This document shows positions 63,068 through 64,000 of a stretch of DNA of 64,000 nucleotides, in pieces (position 1 is the first letter of the stretch; each line of letters begins with the position of its first letter). The stretch covers positions 62,001 to 126,000 of the forward strand of contig NZ_JAJVKV010000001.1 of the NCBI RefSeq assembly GCF_024198175.1. Direction: 5' to 3'. The notes below the pieces were generated by a model, which was given only the letters and a program-made list of their open reading frames with translations, was not told the DNA's origin and searched no databases. The stretch comes from Pyxidicoccus xibeiensis (GTDB lineage Bacteria; Myxococcota; Myxococcia; Myxococcales; Myxococcaceae). A program made the translations under genes and the position numbers.

Positions 63068-63625
63068 ATGGACATGAATCCCATCATCCATGCCGAGCTC
63101 GCGTGGCTCGCGGCCCAGGGCCTGCGCGAGCGCAGGGACCGCATCCTCGTCGTGTGCGCCGGGCTGGCGCCGGACCTGGACGGCCTCACGCTGCTCGCCG
63201 GTGAGGAGCTCTACGGGCGCTATCACCACGTCCTCTTCCACGGCTACGTGGGCGCGCTCGTCACCATGGCGGTGTGCGTGGCGCTGGCGCGGCAGCGCGT
63301 CCGGGTGGCCGGCCTGTCGCTCTTCGCCTTCCACCTCCACCTGCTGTGCGACCTGGCGGGCAGCGGCCCCGGCTGGCCCATCTTCTACTTCTGGCCCACC
63401 AGCATGCGGGAGTGGTTCTGGGACGGGCAGTGGGACCTCGCCTCCTGGCAGAACAGCGTCATCGGCCTCGCCGTCACGCTGGCGTGCCTCGCCTGTGCCC
63501 TGCGCTGGCGGCGCACCTTCGTGGAGGTGTTCTCCGTCCGCTGGGACGCGGAGGTGACGCGCACGCTGCGGCGCCGGTTCCTCGGAGAGGCGGACTCTCC
63601 GGGGCCCACACCGCCGGCCGCCTGA
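63068..63625 (+). CDS. Membrane-associated metal-dependent hydrolase-like protein (YdjM/DUF457-like)
   Basis: The 185-aa protein has N-terminal NPIIHAELAWLAAQGLRERRDRILVVCAGLAPDLDGL, with His9 and the Asp pair typical of LexA-regulated YdjM-like hydrolases. HHVLFHGYVGALV, a transmembrane stretch (VTMAVCVALA), FHLHLLCDLAG and a second hydrophobic segment (SVIGLAVTLACLACAL) follow. The conserved H/D residues suggest a membrane hydrolase of unknown substrate. Its last codons and stop lie in the first copy of a tandem duplication. Confidence 0.78.
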   Translation: MDMNPIIHAELAWLAAQGLRERRDRILVVCAGLAPDLDGLTLLAGEELYGRYHHVLFHGYVGALVTMAVCVALARQRVRVAGLSLFAFHLHLLCDLAGSGPGWPIFYFWPTSMREWFWDGQWDLASWQNSVIGLAVTLACLACALRWRRTFVEVFSVRWDAEVTRTLRRRFLGEADSPGPTPPAA

Positions 63626-63711
63626 GCCGCGCCCGCCGCCACTCGGGCCAGGGCCGACTCCTCGGGGCCCCCGCCGCCGGCCGCCTGGGCCGCGCCCGCC
63701 GTCACTCGGGC
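63593..63711. repeat. Imperfect tandem duplication (period 63 bp) at a convergent gene junction
   Basis: Copy 1 (63593-63648) and copy 2 (63656-63711) share GGGGCCC, CCGCCGGCCGCCTG, GCCGCGCCCGCCG and CACTCGGGC blocks with few substitutions. Copy 1 holds the end of the YdjM-like gene; copy 2 holds the final codons of the leftward partial gene. Confidence 0.75.
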
Positions 63712-64000
63712 TGCGGACAGTCGCGCTCCAGCGCCCGCCGCTCTTCTTCCGGCATGGCGCGCGCCGTGTCGGGCGCGAGCGCGCGGAAGCGCTCACACTT
63801 CTCCTTCGCGTCCGGCTCCTGGCGCAGGTGACGTGTCACGGTGTCCGCCGCCCGCCGCAGCTGGCCCTTGCTCTTGTAGAGCTTCTCCAGCAGCACGTGC
63901 GTCTCCTCCGGCTTCGGGTTCTCCTGCAGCTGGCGCTCCGCCGCGCTGATGGCCTCGTCCACCCGGCCCTCCCGCGCCAGCTCCGACGCGCGCTCCAGGT
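63702..64000 (-). CDS. TPR-like protein, only the C-terminal part in the window
   Basis: About 99 C-terminal codons are visible, reading LERASELAREGRVDEAISAAERQL, EETHVLLEKLYKSKGQLRRAADTVTRHL and KCERFRALAPDTARAMPEEERRALERDC. The helical repeats with Ala at the usual small positions resemble tetratricopeptide units. The N-terminus lies beyond the right edge, so the full function cannot be judged. The gene is convergent with the YdjM-like gene, and its stop lies in the second copy of the 63-bp duplication. Confidence 0.65.
   Translation of the reverse strand, partial: LERASELAREGRVDEAISAAERQLQENPKPEETHVLLEKLYKSKGQLRRAADTVTRHLRQEPDAKEKCERFRALAPDTARAMPEEERRALERDCPQPE

Overview
The window is chromosomal DNA from a myxobacterium, most likely the Myxococcus/Pyxidicoccus/Corallococcus group. 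The evidence is very high GC with strong third-position GC bias, two proteins with MYXO-CTERM-type tails (31788-34556 and 54638-55732), a SitA-like lipoprotein toxin with an AHH nuclease domain and an Imm11-like immunity gene, several two-component systems, a eukaryote-like Ser/Thr kinase, a TIGR02266-type PilZ protein and a TPR-CHAT protease. No rRNA, tRNA, CRISPR array, prophage or insertion sequence was seen.

Layout, left part. 1-2897 (minus) is the start of a CusCBA/CzcCBA-like metal efflux operon (outer membrane factor, small membrane protein, truncated adaptor), preceded by alternating palindromic half-sites. 3154-11135 (plus) is a methionine block. A promoter and a SAM-I/IV-type riboswitch precede a bifunctional aspartokinase/homoserine dehydrogenase and two PLP transsulfuration enzymes; then comes a methionine ABC transporter (metN-metI-metQ). 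11296-14177 (minus) is a sigma-54 response regulator with its histidine kinase. 14312-15402 is a small lipoprotein plus a Cys-rich secreted protein. An MBL hydrolase and an M14 peptidase follow (15497-18227), then a large surface lipoprotein with calcium-type repeats and a VWA domain (18315-21698, minus), a PilZ-kinase pair (21820-23717), and sbcC/sbcD (23719-28859, minus).

Middle part. 29742-31661 (minus) is a polymorphic toxin/immunity cassette in which the toxin is split by an apparent one-base frameshift. A sorbosone-dehydrogenase-like MYXO-CTERM protein, a PhzF protein and a PlsC acyltransferase follow on the minus strand. The oxidative pentose phosphate operon zwf-pgl-gnd (36583-40248) runs rightwards. 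Next are a two-membrane-segment protein, a lipoprotein with two CxxCH motifs, an OmpR-type regulator/kinase pair whose upstream region carries abutting 11-bp direct repeats, a Tat-exported phosphoesterase and an acyl-CoA synthetase.

Right part. 47930-54165 is the most interesting block. It holds an ECF-like sigma factor translationally coupled to a zinc-finger anti-sigma protein with a TPR-like output region, a 59-aa ORF with its own terminator, a divergent JmjC/cupin-8 hydroxylase, and a TPR-CHAT protease whose N-terminal half is clearly paralogous to the anti-sigma protein. I propose this as a candidate regulated protease system. To its right lie a polysaccharide-lyase-like MYXO-CTERM protein, a Cys-rich protein followed by a very large MBL-NHL repeat protein, a peptidoglycan-binding protein with a small partner, a VOC protein next to a MarR regulator with a candidate operator, and a few small genes. 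The final gene is cut by the window edge.
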